Below, in pieces: positions 1-8,568 of a stretch of 64,000 nucleotides of DNA. The notes under the pieces are model-generated. The model made no database searches. It was not told the origin of the DNA and worked only from the letters and a program-made list of their open reading frames with translations. The stretch's first letter is position 1. Every line of letters starts with the position of its first letter. The position numbers and the translations under genes are program-made. Source of the stretch: Pseudomonas rhizophila (GTDB taxonomy: Bacteria > Pseudomonadota > Gammaproteobacteria > Pseudomonadales > Pseudomonadaceae); the NCBI RefSeq assembly GCF_003033885.1, contig NZ_CP024081.1, positions 3,100,046 to 3,164,045 on the forward strand, in the 5' to 3' direction.

Positions 1-80
1 GCTTGCTCGCGAAAGCGGCGGGTCAGTTTGCGTTGATGTTGGATGTGCCGACGTCATCGCGAGCAGGCTCGCTCCCACAT
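1..80. repeat. REPIN family A, cut by the window edge
   Basis: Two inverted copies of the core GTGGGAGCGAGC-TTGCTCGCGA flank about 40 bases. The left copy is truncated at base 1; the right, inverted copy spans 55-80. It is the same palindrome seen many times elsewhere in the window. Confidence 0.85.
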
Positions 81-122
81 GAGTTTGCTGGTGTCCTCAG
101 CATCTGCAAACGACACAAAAAC

Positions 123-150
123 CTGTGGGAGCGAGCTTGCTCGCGAAAGC
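123..150. repeat. Single REP, family A
   Basis: One forward copy of the family A core (GTGGGAGCGAGCTTGCTCGCGA type). No inverted partner lies in the following 150 bases, so this is a REP singlet rather than a REPIN. Confidence 0.75.
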
Positions 151-180
151 GGTGGTTCAGGCGCACCGAGCCTAAGTGAG

Positions 181-318
181 GTGCCGAGTGGTCGGGCAGA
201 AGCGCTTTGGCTACTTTCGCCTGGGCCGGCTTGCGGATTTTCGAAAGTGACCCGCCGTAACGGCGGAACCCTAAGTGGCGGTTACCGCAGCAACGGATAT
301 ACACACCGACCCCAAGCG
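181..318. repeat. Long intergenic repeat with a CCGCCG/CGGCGG hairpin
   Basis: This stretch contains an AAGTGACCCGCCGTAACGG-type motif with a 6-bp GC hairpin, then GGTTACCGCAGCAACGG. From memory, such sequences recur downstream of Pseudomonas genes and are often mis-annotated as short proteins containing KVTRR-GGT-YRSNGY. It ends at the stop codon of the NRPS gene. The family assignment is by recollection only. Confidence 0.5.
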
Positions 319-3300
319 CTATTCCCCTTCTATCGTACTGGCCCAAAAAGCCTCGACCAACGAATCAAGCAACCCATCATCAAAAATCATACTGCGGTGA
401 CGCAACGGCGAATGCATCGAGCATTGCAGCTCCCCGGTCAGGCTGCAGCTCTTGATCAAGGCTTCGCAGAATGCCAATTCTTCCGGGGTTTTTTCTACCT
501 GTGTCCACCAGCAGCTAGGCCGAACCCGTACCGGTTTGAAGGTGAACCCGTCGAAGGCTTCCAGCAAACGATCATGCACCGAGAACGCCTGGGCGTTCAT
601 GACTTCATCCTTGACGCTCTGCACGATCGCCAGCAAGTCGCCTCGTCCCGGCTCGATCTGGCTGGCGGCCCACTCATGGAAGGCCTTGACCGTGCTTTCG
701 GGTTGCTCACGCCGATAAGTCGCCGTGCGTTCCGTGAGGGTCGGAAACAGCAGGTCGAAGTATTCGATGGCCTCCAGCAGATCCTGAGAGGCCGGGTCGG
801 CTTGTTCAGCGCCTGGTAAATGCCGATGACGCGACAACGTTGCCGGATATAGATGCTCCGGGATCGTGCTATCCACCAAACCGAGAAAACTCACGGTGTG
901 GCCCAGGCTTTCCAGCGTCGCGGCGATGTCCAGCGCAATGGCGCCGCCCAACGACCAGCCCATCAGGTAATAGGGACCTTGCGGCTGGGCCTTGACGATT
1001 TCCTGGCTGTAATCGGCGATCATCTCGCCCCAGGCTTCAGGCCCGGCATGCGGTTCACTGAAGCCGCGGTGCATGACGCCAAAGGTGCGCGCCCGCTGTT
1101 GGAGTTTGCGCGCCAGTGGCTGGTAACAGAACACGATGCCGCCGCTGGGGTGCAGGCAAAATAGCTGCGGTGCGCTGGCCGGTGCGTTGTTCAGTTCGAC
1201 CAGGCATTGGGTCTGTTCCCGATGTTTTTGCGAGATGAACAAGGCCAGCTCGGCGACGCTCGGGTTGGCCAGCAACTCTTGCAGCCGCACGCTGATATTC
1301 AGGCGTGCCTTGAGGTTGGCAATCAGTTCGATCGCCAGGATCGAATGCCCGCCCAGTTCAAAGAAGCTGTCGTTGACACCGACGCGCGCAACCTTGAGGG
1401 ACTGTTGCCAGAGCTGTGCCAGGGCTTCTTCCAACTGAGTGCGAGGCGCCAGGTAAAGGGAATGCCAAAGACCGGCGTCGGGTTCCGGCAAGGCCTTGCG
1501 GTCGAGCTTGCCATTGGCATTGAGCGGGAAATGATCGATGAACAGCAGGTGGCTGGGCACCATGTAGTCCGGCAACTGCGCTTTGAGTGCGCTCAACAAG
1601 CCTTCGCGTAACTCGGCCGTGGCCGGTTGTGCGGCAATCACGTAGGCGACCAGCTGCAGGCCGCCCGGGCCTTCATGGGTCAACACGACACCGTCTTGCA
1701 CCGCCGGCAGCGTTTGCAGGCGCGCCTGGATTTCCCCCAGCTCGATGCGGAACCCGCGAATCTTGACCTGATGATCCAGGCGTCCGATGTACTCGATGCT
1801 GCCGTCGGTGCGGTAGCGGGCCAGATCCCCGGTGCGATAGAGGCGCCCACCCGGCAGCGGGTCGAACGGGTCGGGGATGAAGCGGGTAGCGGTCAGGTCG
1901 GCACGTCGGTGATAGCCGCGGGCCAGGCCGGCCCGGCCAACGTATAGCTCACCGATGCAACCCTTGGGCACCGGGTTCAGATGAGCGTCGAGCAGATACC
2001 AGGACAGGTCGACGATGGGTTCGCCGATGGGGCTAGCGGCCTCGCTGTGCAAGTCACTCATCGACAACGGCCGCCAGGTGACATGCACAGTCGTTTCCGT
2101 GATGCCATACATATTGATCAGTTGCGGCGTCTGGTCGCCGAAACGTTCGAACCAGGGGCGAAGACTCTGTACATCGATCGCTTCGCCGCCAAAAATCACC
2201 TGTCGCAACCGGTGGGCAAGAGGTTGCCCAGGTTCGCAGGCGACCTGCAGCAACGCTTTGAACGCCGAGGGCGTCTGGTTGAGCACCGTGACGTTTTCCT
2301 GGCAAACCAGGGCGTAGAAATCCTGCGGTGAACGGCTCACGGCGTGGGGCACGATGACCAATCGGCCGCCGTGCAGCAGGGCGCCGAAGATCTCCCACAC
2401 GGAAAAGTCGAAGGCATAGGAATGGAACAGGCACCAGACATCCTGATGATCGAAGCTGAACCAGTGGTCCGTGGCCTGGAACAATCGGCTGACGTTGTGG
2501 TGCGCCAGCAGTGCGCCTTTGGGTTGGCCGGTCGAGCCTGAGGTGTAAATCACGTAGGCCAGGTTATCCGGGTCCATCGGCACATTCGGATTGTGCTCGG
2601 GATAGGGGCTATTGGCATCGACCGAATCCAGCAACAGACAGTTGATGTCAGCGGGCAGCGCCAGCGATTCCCGCAGATGAGCCTGGGTCAGGATCTGCGT
2701 GACGCCGCTGTCCGCGATCATGTAAGCCAGGCGGTCGGCCGGGTAGGCGGGGTCCAGCGGCACGTAGGCGCCCCCGGCCTTGAGGATCGCCAGCAGGCCG
2801 ATGATCATCTGTGGCGTACGCTCGACGGCGATGCCGACCAGTACGTCGGGCCCGACGCCTTGCTCGATCAGCCGATGGGCCAGTTGGTTGGCCTGTCGGT
2901 TGAGTTCGGCATAGCTCATGTGCTGCCCTTCAAAGGTCAGGGCGATGGTGTCGCCTGTGCTGGCGGCGTGGGTTTCGATCAACCGGTGCAGACACTGTTC
3001 GCTGCGCAGTTGGGTCGGCTGACGGTTCCAGTCGCCCAAGGTTTTTCGGTGTTCATCGGCGCTCAACAGTTGCAGTTCGCCAAGCGCGCATCCAGGCGTC
3101 TCGACCAGGCCCCGCAGCAGGTTCTGCCAGTGGCCGGCCATGCGCTCGATGGTCTCTGCGCGGTACAGATCACGGCTGTATTCGAACGTTGCCAGCAGCT
3201 GTTGCTGGGAATAATCGACATCCAGCGACAGGTCGAACTTGGCCTGGTTGTCACCGGTACTGAGAAACTCCAGCGTCAGTTGACCCAGGTTTGGCGCCGA

Positions 3301-4476
3301 CGGTGAGGACGACCCGGTGCGCCAGTTGAACAAGACCTGGAACAGCGCACTGGCGCCCTGTGCGCCGGGCCGTTGCAACTGATCCAGGATCAGTTCCAGC
3401 GGGTAGTCGGCATGTTCCAGCGCGGCGAGCGACTGCGCGCGCAGGTCCCGGAGGAAATCCAGCGCGCTGCGGGTCGAGTCGATCCGCGCCCGATACACCT
3501 GGCTGCTGACGAAAAATCCCACCAGCTCCTGGCTCTCGTGGCTGTTGCGGTTGGCGTTCGGGACGCCGACGGTGAAGTCGTTCTGGTTGCTGTACCGAGC
3601 CAATAACAATTGCCAGGCCGCCAGCGCCACGACAAAAGGCGTAAGCCCCTCCCGCTGACAGAACGTATCCAAGGCCTGGACCATTGCCGGGTCAAGTGAC
3701 ACCTGCACGCGTCCGGCCATGTGTTGCTGATTGGCGGTGCGCGCAAACTCCTGAGGCAGTTCCAGCGCCGGCAGCTCATGGCCCAGGTAGTCGCTCCAAT
3801 AGGCGCCACTGCGGTGGCAGGCCGGGCTCTGCACATAGTCGCCGCGTTGCCAGCTCGCGTAGTCGGCGTATTGCAGGGGCAACGGCGGCAGCGTTGACGG
3901 ATCGCCGAGCAAGGCTCGGGCATAGGCCATGGCCATGTCTTGCATGAGGATCGTGTTGGACCAGGCATCGGAAACGATGTGATGCATGTTGAGCAACAAC
4001 ACATGCTCGTCACTGCCCAGTCTGAGCAACGTTGCCCGCATCAGCGGCGCCTGGGTCAGATCGAACGGTTGTCGGGCGTGCTGTTCGATGCGCTGTGAAA
4101 GCGCCAGCTCCCGTGTTGGCTGATCGAGCGCGGCGAGGTTCTCCCGGTGCACGATCAGGCTGGCGTTACGCTCGATCACCTGGGTGGCGGCGCCGTCGAT
4201 TTCAGTGAAGGCGGTGCGCAGGATGTCGTGCCGGTCGATGACGCGATTGAGTGCCTGTTCCAGGGCGTCGGCATTCAGTTTGCCGGTCAGGCGCAGGGCG
4301 CGCGGCAGGTTGTAGGCTGATCGGCTCGGGTCGCGCTGTTGCTCCAGCCACAAGCGCTGCTGGGCGAAGGACAAGGGCGCGCGGTCCGGCCGGCTGCGGC
4401 TGGAGCGGGCTTGCACAGCGTCAGCGTCCTCCTCCAGCAGCAGGGTCAGCAGGTCATCATCTAGCAATGGGTTCAT
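319..4476 (-). CDS. Terminal pyoverdine-type peptide synthetase module (C-A-PCP-TE), threonine-specific by code
   Basis: A 1385-residue, one-module non-ribosomal peptide synthetase. Domain order: condensation (about 30-470, active-site HHIVSDA, with Ala where Gly is usual), adenylation (about 490-990, with YTSGSTGQPKG and TGDLARY), carrier (GGHS, attachment Ser near 1045) and type I thioesterase (GWSLGG, nucleophile Ser near 1175). The binding-pocket positions read D-F-W-N-I-G-M-V-H, the well-known threonine code of PvdD. It therefore probably adds the last Thr and releases or cyclises the ferribactin peptide in the cytoplasm. It starts 14 bases behind pvdE on the same strand, so the two are probably co-transcribed. 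P. aeruginosa PvdD has two modules; this protein has one. A role in another lipopeptide or siderophore cannot be excluded, but the pvd context favours pyoverdine. Confidence 0.9.
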   Translation of the reverse strand: MNPLLDDDLLTLLLEEDADAVQARSSRSRPDRAPLSFAQQRLWLEQQRDPSRSAYNLPRALRLTGKLNADALEQALNRVIDRHDILRTAFTEIDGAATQVIERNASLIVHRENLAALDQPTRELALSQRIEQHARQPFDLTQAPLMRATLLRLGSDEHVLLLNMHHIVSDAWSNTILMQDMAMAYARALLGDPSTLPPLPLQYADYASWQRGDYVQSPACHRSGAYWSDYLGHELPALELPQEFARTANQQHMAGRVQVSLDPAMVQALDTFCQREGLTPFVVALAAWQLLLARYSNQNDFTVGVPNANRNSHESQELVGFFVSSQVYRARIDSTRSALDFLRDLRAQSLAALEHADYPLELILDQLQRPGAQGASALFQVLFNWRTGSSSPSAPNLGQLTLEFLSTGDNQAKFDLSLDVDYSQQQLLATFEYSRDLYRAETIERMAGHWQNLLRGLVETPGCALGELQLLSADEHRKTLGDWNRQPTQLRSEQCLHRLIETHAASTGDTIALTFEGQHMSYAELNRQANQLAHRLIEQGVGPDVLVGIAVERTPQMIIGLLAILKAGGAYVPLDPAYPADRLAYMIADSGVTQILTQAHLRESLALPADINCLLLDSVDANSPYPEHNPNVPMDPDNLAYVIYTSGSTGQPKGALLAHHNVSRLFQATDHWFSFDHQDVWCLFHSYAFDFSVWEIFGALLHGGRLVIVPHAVSRSPQDFYALVCQENVTVLNQTPSAFKALLQVACEPGQPLAHRLRQVIFGGEAIDVQSLRPWFERFGDQTPQLINMYGITETTVHVTWRPLSMSDLHSEAASPIGEPIVDLSWYLLDAHLNPVPKGCIGELYVGRAGLARGYHRRADLTATRFIPDPFDPLPGGRLYRTGDLARYRTDGSIEYIGRLDHQVKIRGFRIELGEIQARLQTLPAVQDGVVLTHEGPGGLQLVAYVIAAQPATAELREGLLSALKAQLPDYMVPSHLLFIDHFPLNANGKLDRKALPEPDAGLWHSLYLAPRTQLEEALAQLWQQSLKVARVGVNDSFFELGGHSILAIELIANLKARLNISVRLQELLANPSVAELALFISQKHREQTQCLVELNNAPASAPQLFCLHPSGGIVFCYQPLARKLQQRARTFGVMHRGFSEPHAGPEAWGEMIADYSQEIVKAQPQGPYYLMGWSLGGAIALDIAATLESLGHTVSFLGLVDSTIPEHLYPATLSRHRHLPGAEQADPASQDLLEAIEYFDLLFPTLTERTATYRREQPESTVKAFHEWAASQIEPGRGDLLAIVQSVKDEVMNAQAFSVHDRLLEAFDGFTFKPVRVRPSCWWTQVEKTPEELAFCEALIKSCSLTGELQCSMHSPLRHRSMIFDDGLLDSLVEAFWASTIEGE

Positions 4477-4490
4477 GGTGTTCTCGCGGT

Positions 4491-6149
4491 TCAGGCAAAG
4501 GCTGCGGGGGCTTTTTCACTGATGACCTGACCGGCCTGCATCCGGACCAGTTGATCGGCGATGTCGAAATAGCGGTCGTCGTGGGAAATGACGATGATGG
4601 TTTTGCCCAACGCCTTCAGCTCCGGCAGCAGTTCGGTATAGAAAACCCGTCGGAACACCGGGTCCTGGTCGGCGGCCCATTCGTCGAACACCAGCACTGG
4701 GCGCTCCTCAAGCCAGGCGTTGAGCAACGCCAGGCGTTTGCGCTGGCCGGTGGAAAGATCGGTAGTGCTGAAGGCGCCGTCCTGAATGCGAACCTTATGA
4801 GCGATTTCCAGGCGCTCCAGGTAGCGATTGGCGTCGTCAGGTACCTGCTGGTCACCCTGAACCAGGTCATCGAACAGGTAATAGTCGGCAAAAATCGTGG
4901 TGAACAACTGGCGATAATCGTCCCGTTGCGCGGCCCCTACCGGCGCGCCGTCGAGGAGGATTTCGCCGCCCTGGGGGAAATAGAGGCCCAGCAGCAGTTT
5001 GATCAGCGTGGTCTTGCCGCCCCCGTTTTCACCGACGATGAACACAATGTCGCCCTGGGCGATGGAGAGGTTGACCGGTCCCAGGGCGAAGGGTTGGCTG
5101 CCTTCGACCGCCGGGAAGGCGTAGTGCACATCACGCAGTTCAAGCTGCTGGAGCGCTGGCCTGGAAAGGCTCTTGTCGTCCAGCAGCAGGTGCGGCTCCG
5201 GTGAGGAAAACTGCTCGTCAAGCTCGGCAATGCGCTTGAAGGCAATGTTTGCCCGGCTGATGACCGGCAAGGTCATCACCAGGTATTCCAGCGGGCCCTT
5301 CATGTACAGCAGCACCAGCACGAAACCGCTAAGCACGGCCTTGTCGGTGCCCAGCCACAGCGATTGCAGGGCCAGCACCAGGCCAATGACCACAAAAAAC
5401 AGCATCGAGCCGAAGGTCTTGGCCACCACGAAGGTGTTGACCGCGCGAATATTGGTGTCGCAAATATTATCGGCGGTGGCTTCGATGCGCTGGCTGAACA
5501 TGCGCTGGCGGCGTGGGCGATGAATGCGCAGTTCCTTGGCGCCAGCGGCGATCGCGCTGTAGTGTTTTTGCAGCGCGTCTTCGGCCTCGCGGGCGGCTTC
5601 GAACCCCCTGATGCCACGGGCTCGGGCCAGGTATTGCACGACCGTGCCGATCACCAGCGCCACCAGCAGCAGCAAGAACATCGGCAGTGACAGGTAGGCC
5701 AGATAACCCAGGCAACCGAGGGTCACGGTGAAGGCGATGGCCAGTGGTGCGAACGAAAACGCGAAATTGCTGACGGTGTTGACGTCGTGGGTCAGTACCG
5801 GGATGAGCCGGTGGCTGCGATAACGTTCGATCTGTTCGATGGGCGCCAGCAGCACCTTCTTGCCCAGGGACTTACGCAACCCGGCGATGATGTTCTGACC
5901 GACGTGGTTGCTACCGATGTCCGAAAGAATCGAGGTCAGCAGCGCCACCGCGCAGAGCACCACGAACGTTACCAGCGTCTGGGCTGTGGGTTTGGCCGCG
6001 GCGTTCAGGGCGTCGTTGATGGTCGCCAGCAGGGCGGTGATGCTCAGGCCGCCAAGCATGCCCAAGAGGATGGAGCCTACGACAATCAGCCGGAAGGGTT
6101 TGAGCAGGATGAACAGTTCATTGATCACCCCGCGTGTTGGTTGGCTCAT
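4491..6149 (-). CDS. pvdE: PvdE, ABC exporter of the pyoverdine precursor
   Basis: A 552-residue half-transporter: about six membrane helices in the first 320 residues, then a nucleotide-binding domain with Walker A GENGGGKTT, signature LSTGQ and Walker B VLVFDEWA. PvdE family proteins move acylated ferribactin from cytoplasm to periplasm for maturation. The start ATG has an AGGGA ribosome site. A perfect PvdS-type box lies about 100 bases upstream, and the NRPS gene follows immediately. In some relatives fpvA neighbours this gene; here it does not. Confidence 0.93.
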   Translation of the reverse strand: MSQPTRGVINELFILLKPFRLIVVGSILLGMLGGLSITALLATINDALNAAAKPTAQTLVTFVVLCAVALLTSILSDIGSNHVGQNIIAGLRKSLGKKVLLAPIEQIERYRSHRLIPVLTHDVNTVSNFAFSFAPLAIAFTVTLGCLGYLAYLSLPMFLLLLVALVIGTVVQYLARARGIRGFEAAREAEDALQKHYSAIAAGAKELRIHRPRRQRMFSQRIEATADNICDTNIRAVNTFVVAKTFGSMLFFVVIGLVLALQSLWLGTDKAVLSGFVLVLLYMKGPLEYLVMTLPVISRANIAFKRIAELDEQFSSPEPHLLLDDKSLSRPALQQLELRDVHYAFPAVEGSQPFALGPVNLSIAQGDIVFIVGENGGGKTTLIKLLLGLYFPQGGEILLDGAPVGAAQRDDYRQLFTTIFADYYLFDDLVQGDQQVPDDANRYLERLEIAHKVRIQDGAFSTTDLSTGQRKRLALLNAWLEERPVLVFDEWAADQDPVFRRVFYTELLPELKALGKTIIVISHDDRYFDIADQLVRMQAGQVISEKAPAAFA

Positions 6150-6252
6150 GGAGGTTTCCCTGCTTGATGAAAAGGGCGAAGGCCATCGCGGGTGGTCGCC
6201 GGGAGGGCTTTAGGGCGCAGGCACGCTGGATTGGGTTGTGCCCATCTTTAGA

Positions 6253-6276
6253 ACGATTGGAGGGCAGGGGAATTTA
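6253..6276 (-). promoter_or_regulatory. PvdS-type iron-starvation promoter box for pvdE-NRPS
   Basis: Read on the minus strand: TAAAT, 16 bases, CGT, an exact match to the PvdS sigma recognition pattern. It lies 103-127 bases upstream of the pvdE ATG and directly abuts a REPIN on its far side. Confidence 0.88.
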
Positions 6277-6277
6277 T

Positions 6278-6369
6278 CCTGTGGGAGCAAGGCTTGCCCG
6301 CGATGAAGGCGACGCGCTTTTCTGTGAAATCGAGGTGTCTGCATCGCGAGCAAGCTTTGCTCCCACAGG
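6278..6369. repeat. REPIN family A between pvdO and the pvdE promoter
   Basis: Two inverted family A copies (GTGGGAGCAAGGCTTGCCCGCG type and its inverse with AGCTTTGCTCCCAC) separated by about 45 bases. It begins one base beyond the pvdE promoter box and ends 18 bases after pvdO. Confidence 0.85.
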
Positions 6370-6387
6370 GGCCGAGCTGTGCTCGGC

Positions 6388-7263
6388 CTACATATCCCGC
6401 GCCACCCGAAAACCAATCCAGTCACCCCGATTGCCCGGCACCAGCGCGTTGCGGTTGCCGGAGCGGGAGAACACCGGTGCCTCGCCCCAGTCGTTGCCGC
6501 GGATACGCTTGAACTCGCATTTGCCGGTCAGCCAGGCGCTGCCATCGCTCGGGGCACCGATGTAGTTTTCGTTATAGCAATCGGCCGTCCACTCGTAGAT
6601 GTTGCCGTGCATGTCGTACACGCCGAAGGCGTTGGGCGCGAAGCTGCCGGCCGGGGCGGTGAAGTTGTAGCCGTCGGCCGCGCCATAGGTGTTGGCATGT
6701 TGGGCGATGCTGTATTCCTTGCCCTCGTCGAACGGGAAGGGGAACGGCCCGCTGGAGCCGCCGCGTGCGGCGTACTCGCGCAGGGACTCGCTGACCAGGC
6801 GGTATGGCTTGCCGGTTTTTTTCGACAACCAGGCCACGTAAGCGTTGGCCTCTTCGAAATTCATGCACACCGCCGGATGCCGGTCGGTGTATTGCTTGCG
6901 CGGGTCACTGCCCTGATAGTCCGGGATGCCGGCCTTGCACGCGCGGCCGGGACGTTTATCGCCGTCGGGCATCGAGTACCCGGTGTCGCGCAGGTAGGCG
7001 AACCATTCGCCCTTCAAGACTTGGAAGCGGCTGATCGCCAGTGGCTTGGCGAACGTCACCGGGTGCATCGGGCCTTCGTCGGGCTCGCGACCCACTTCGT
7101 CTTCCGGGGTGCCCATCTGAAAGGTGCCGGTGGGCAGCACGACCATTTCCGGGCAGTCCTTGCAGTCGCGAAAGACCTGGCCCGGTTGCGAGGCCTGGGC
7201 ACCGGAGGGCAGCAGGGCGGCGAGGGCCAGTGCCGGGAATAGCTTCAACGAAAAACTGTTCAT
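6388..7263 (-). CDS. pvdO: PvdO, periplasmic pyoverdine maturation protein
   Basis: A 291-residue member of the formylglycine-generating-enzyme/sulfatase-modifying family. An N-terminal signal peptide (about 1-24, ending AQAS) is followed by the family landmarks GTFQMGTPEDE, GVYDMHGNIYEW and GFRVARDM. PvdO is reported to act in the last chromophore oxidation, dihydropyoverdine to pyoverdine, in the periplasm. It is the third gene of pvdM-pvdN-pvdO, 24 bases after pvdN, with a GAGAGAG-type ribosome site. Confidence 0.92.
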   Translation of the reverse strand: MNSFSLKLFPALALAALLPSGAQASQPGQVFRDCKDCPEMVVLPTGTFQMGTPEDEVGREPDEGPMHPVTFAKPLAISRFQVLKGEWFAYLRDTGYSMPDGDKRPGRACKAGIPDYQGSDPRKQYTDRHPAVCMNFEEANAYVAWLSKKTGKPYRLVSESLREYAARGGSSGPFPFPFDEGKEYSIAQHANTYGAADGYNFTAPAGSFAPNAFGVYDMHGNIYEWTADCYNENYIGAPSDGSAWLTGKCEFKRIRGNDWGEAPVFSRSGNRNALVPGNRGDWIGFRVARDM

Positions 7264-7287
7264 CCATCTCTCTCGATAAAGTCAGGT

Positions 7288-8568
7288 TCAGAGTGTCTTG
7301 CCCAGCAAGCCCATGAAGCGATCGATCTCGGCTTCGGTGTTGAGCAGGCCCGGCGCGGTTCGAATGACAGGCCCGGCGTCGCGATGCACGGCGTCGGCGA
7401 TCACCCGGTTCTGCATCAGGTAGGCGGCGATCTCGTCGCTCTTGCGGCCCTTGACCCGGAAGAAGGTGAAACCGGCCGACACGTCCGGGCTTATGGGCGT
7501 GACCAGCTCGATTTGCGGCAACGCCAGCAGCTGTTTTTTCAAGTAGGTGTTGAGCGCGTGAATGCGCGCCTGCACGTCGGCCTTACCCAGTTGCAAGTGC
7601 AGCTTGAACGCCTCGTCCGCCGCCCAGCGATGCTCGAAGGCGTGGTAGCCGCCGGGCGTCATGGTGGTGGAAAACGCCGTGGCTTCGGAGAAGGTCGGGA
7701 TGATCGGCGTGACGTACTTGAGCTCTTCGCTGCGGCTGCACACCAGGCCGGTGCCGCGGGGACCGAACATCCATTTGTGGGTGCCGGCGATGAAGAAGTC
7801 GCAATTCATCGCTGGGAAGCTCAGGTCTTCAACACCGAAGCCGTGCACGCCGTCCACCACGTAGATGATGCGTTGCGTATCGCTGCGGCCCTGGTTGTGC
7901 TTGTCCACCAGCGCGCCGATCTTGTCGATCGGCAGCTTCACGCCGCTGCCCGAATGCACCCAGGTCATGCCCAGTACGCGGGTTTCGGGACGGATGTTGC
8001 GGTCGATGGCGCTCAGGATGTCATCGTGGCTGGCGCTGTGGGCGTTCTCGAACAGTTTGATCTTGCGCACCCGGGTGCCGTCGCGTTGGTTGCGTAAATC
8101 AAGGATGGTATGGGTGGCGTAATGTTCGTGGGCGGTGCTGAGGATTTCCTGGTCGGCTGCCACATGGACGCCGCCGTAGATGATCGACAAACCTTCGGTG
8201 GTGCTGCCGGTGAGGGCGATCTGCTTCGGGGTCGCTTGCAGGTAGCGGCCGGCCCAGGTGCGGACGTTTTCCTCGCGCTCCTCGGTGACGCCCAGGTCCC
8301 AGTCCATCAACAGTCCCGGGTTTTTATCCAGCGCGGCGCGATGCCGGTCGATGGCCTCACGTACCGGGCGCGGGTGGGTGGTGACCAGGAAATTGGAGAA
8401 GTGCAGGTAGTCCGGGTCCTGGTTGAACAGCGAGCGCAACTGCGCCCATTTGTCCCGGGGCAATGGCGGCAGGGGATCGGCAATGGCCGGGGCGGGAAGA
8501 CTGGCGGCCAGCGGCAGGCCGGCGACAAGGATCCCGGCGTGCTTGAGAAAGGTCCGGCGCTCATTCAT
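7288..8568 (-). CDS. pvdN: PvdN, PLP-dependent side-chain modifying enzyme
   Basis: A 426-residue class V aminotransferase-fold protein with a Tat signal (RRTFLK, about 1-32), so it is folded before export to the periplasm. The PLP lysine lies in AGTHKWMFGP. PvdN is known to convert the N-terminal glutamate side chain of pyoverdine, giving succinamide-type forms. The start at 8568 is chosen over an earlier ATG because it places the twin-arginine motif at the N-terminus and gives an ATGA overlap with the pvdM stop, which indicates coupled translation. Confidence 0.92.
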   Translation of the reverse strand: MNERRTFLKHAGILVAGLPLAASLPAPAIADPLPPLPRDKWAQLRSLFNQDPDYLHFSNFLVTTHPRPVREAIDRHRAALDKNPGLLMDWDLGVTEEREENVRTWAGRYLQATPKQIALTGSTTEGLSIIYGGVHVAADQEILSTAHEHYATHTILDLRNQRDGTRVRKIKLFENAHSASHDDILSAIDRNIRPETRVLGMTWVHSGSGVKLPIDKIGALVDKHNQGRSDTQRIIYVVDGVHGFGVEDLSFPAMNCDFFIAGTHKWMFGPRGTGLVCSRSEELKYVTPIIPTFSEATAFSTTMTPGGYHAFEHRWAADEAFKLHLQLGKADVQARIHALNTYLKKQLLALPQIELVTPISPDVSAGFTFFRVKGRKSDEIAAYLMQNRVIADAVHRDAGPVIRTAPGLLNTEAEIDRFMGLLGKTL

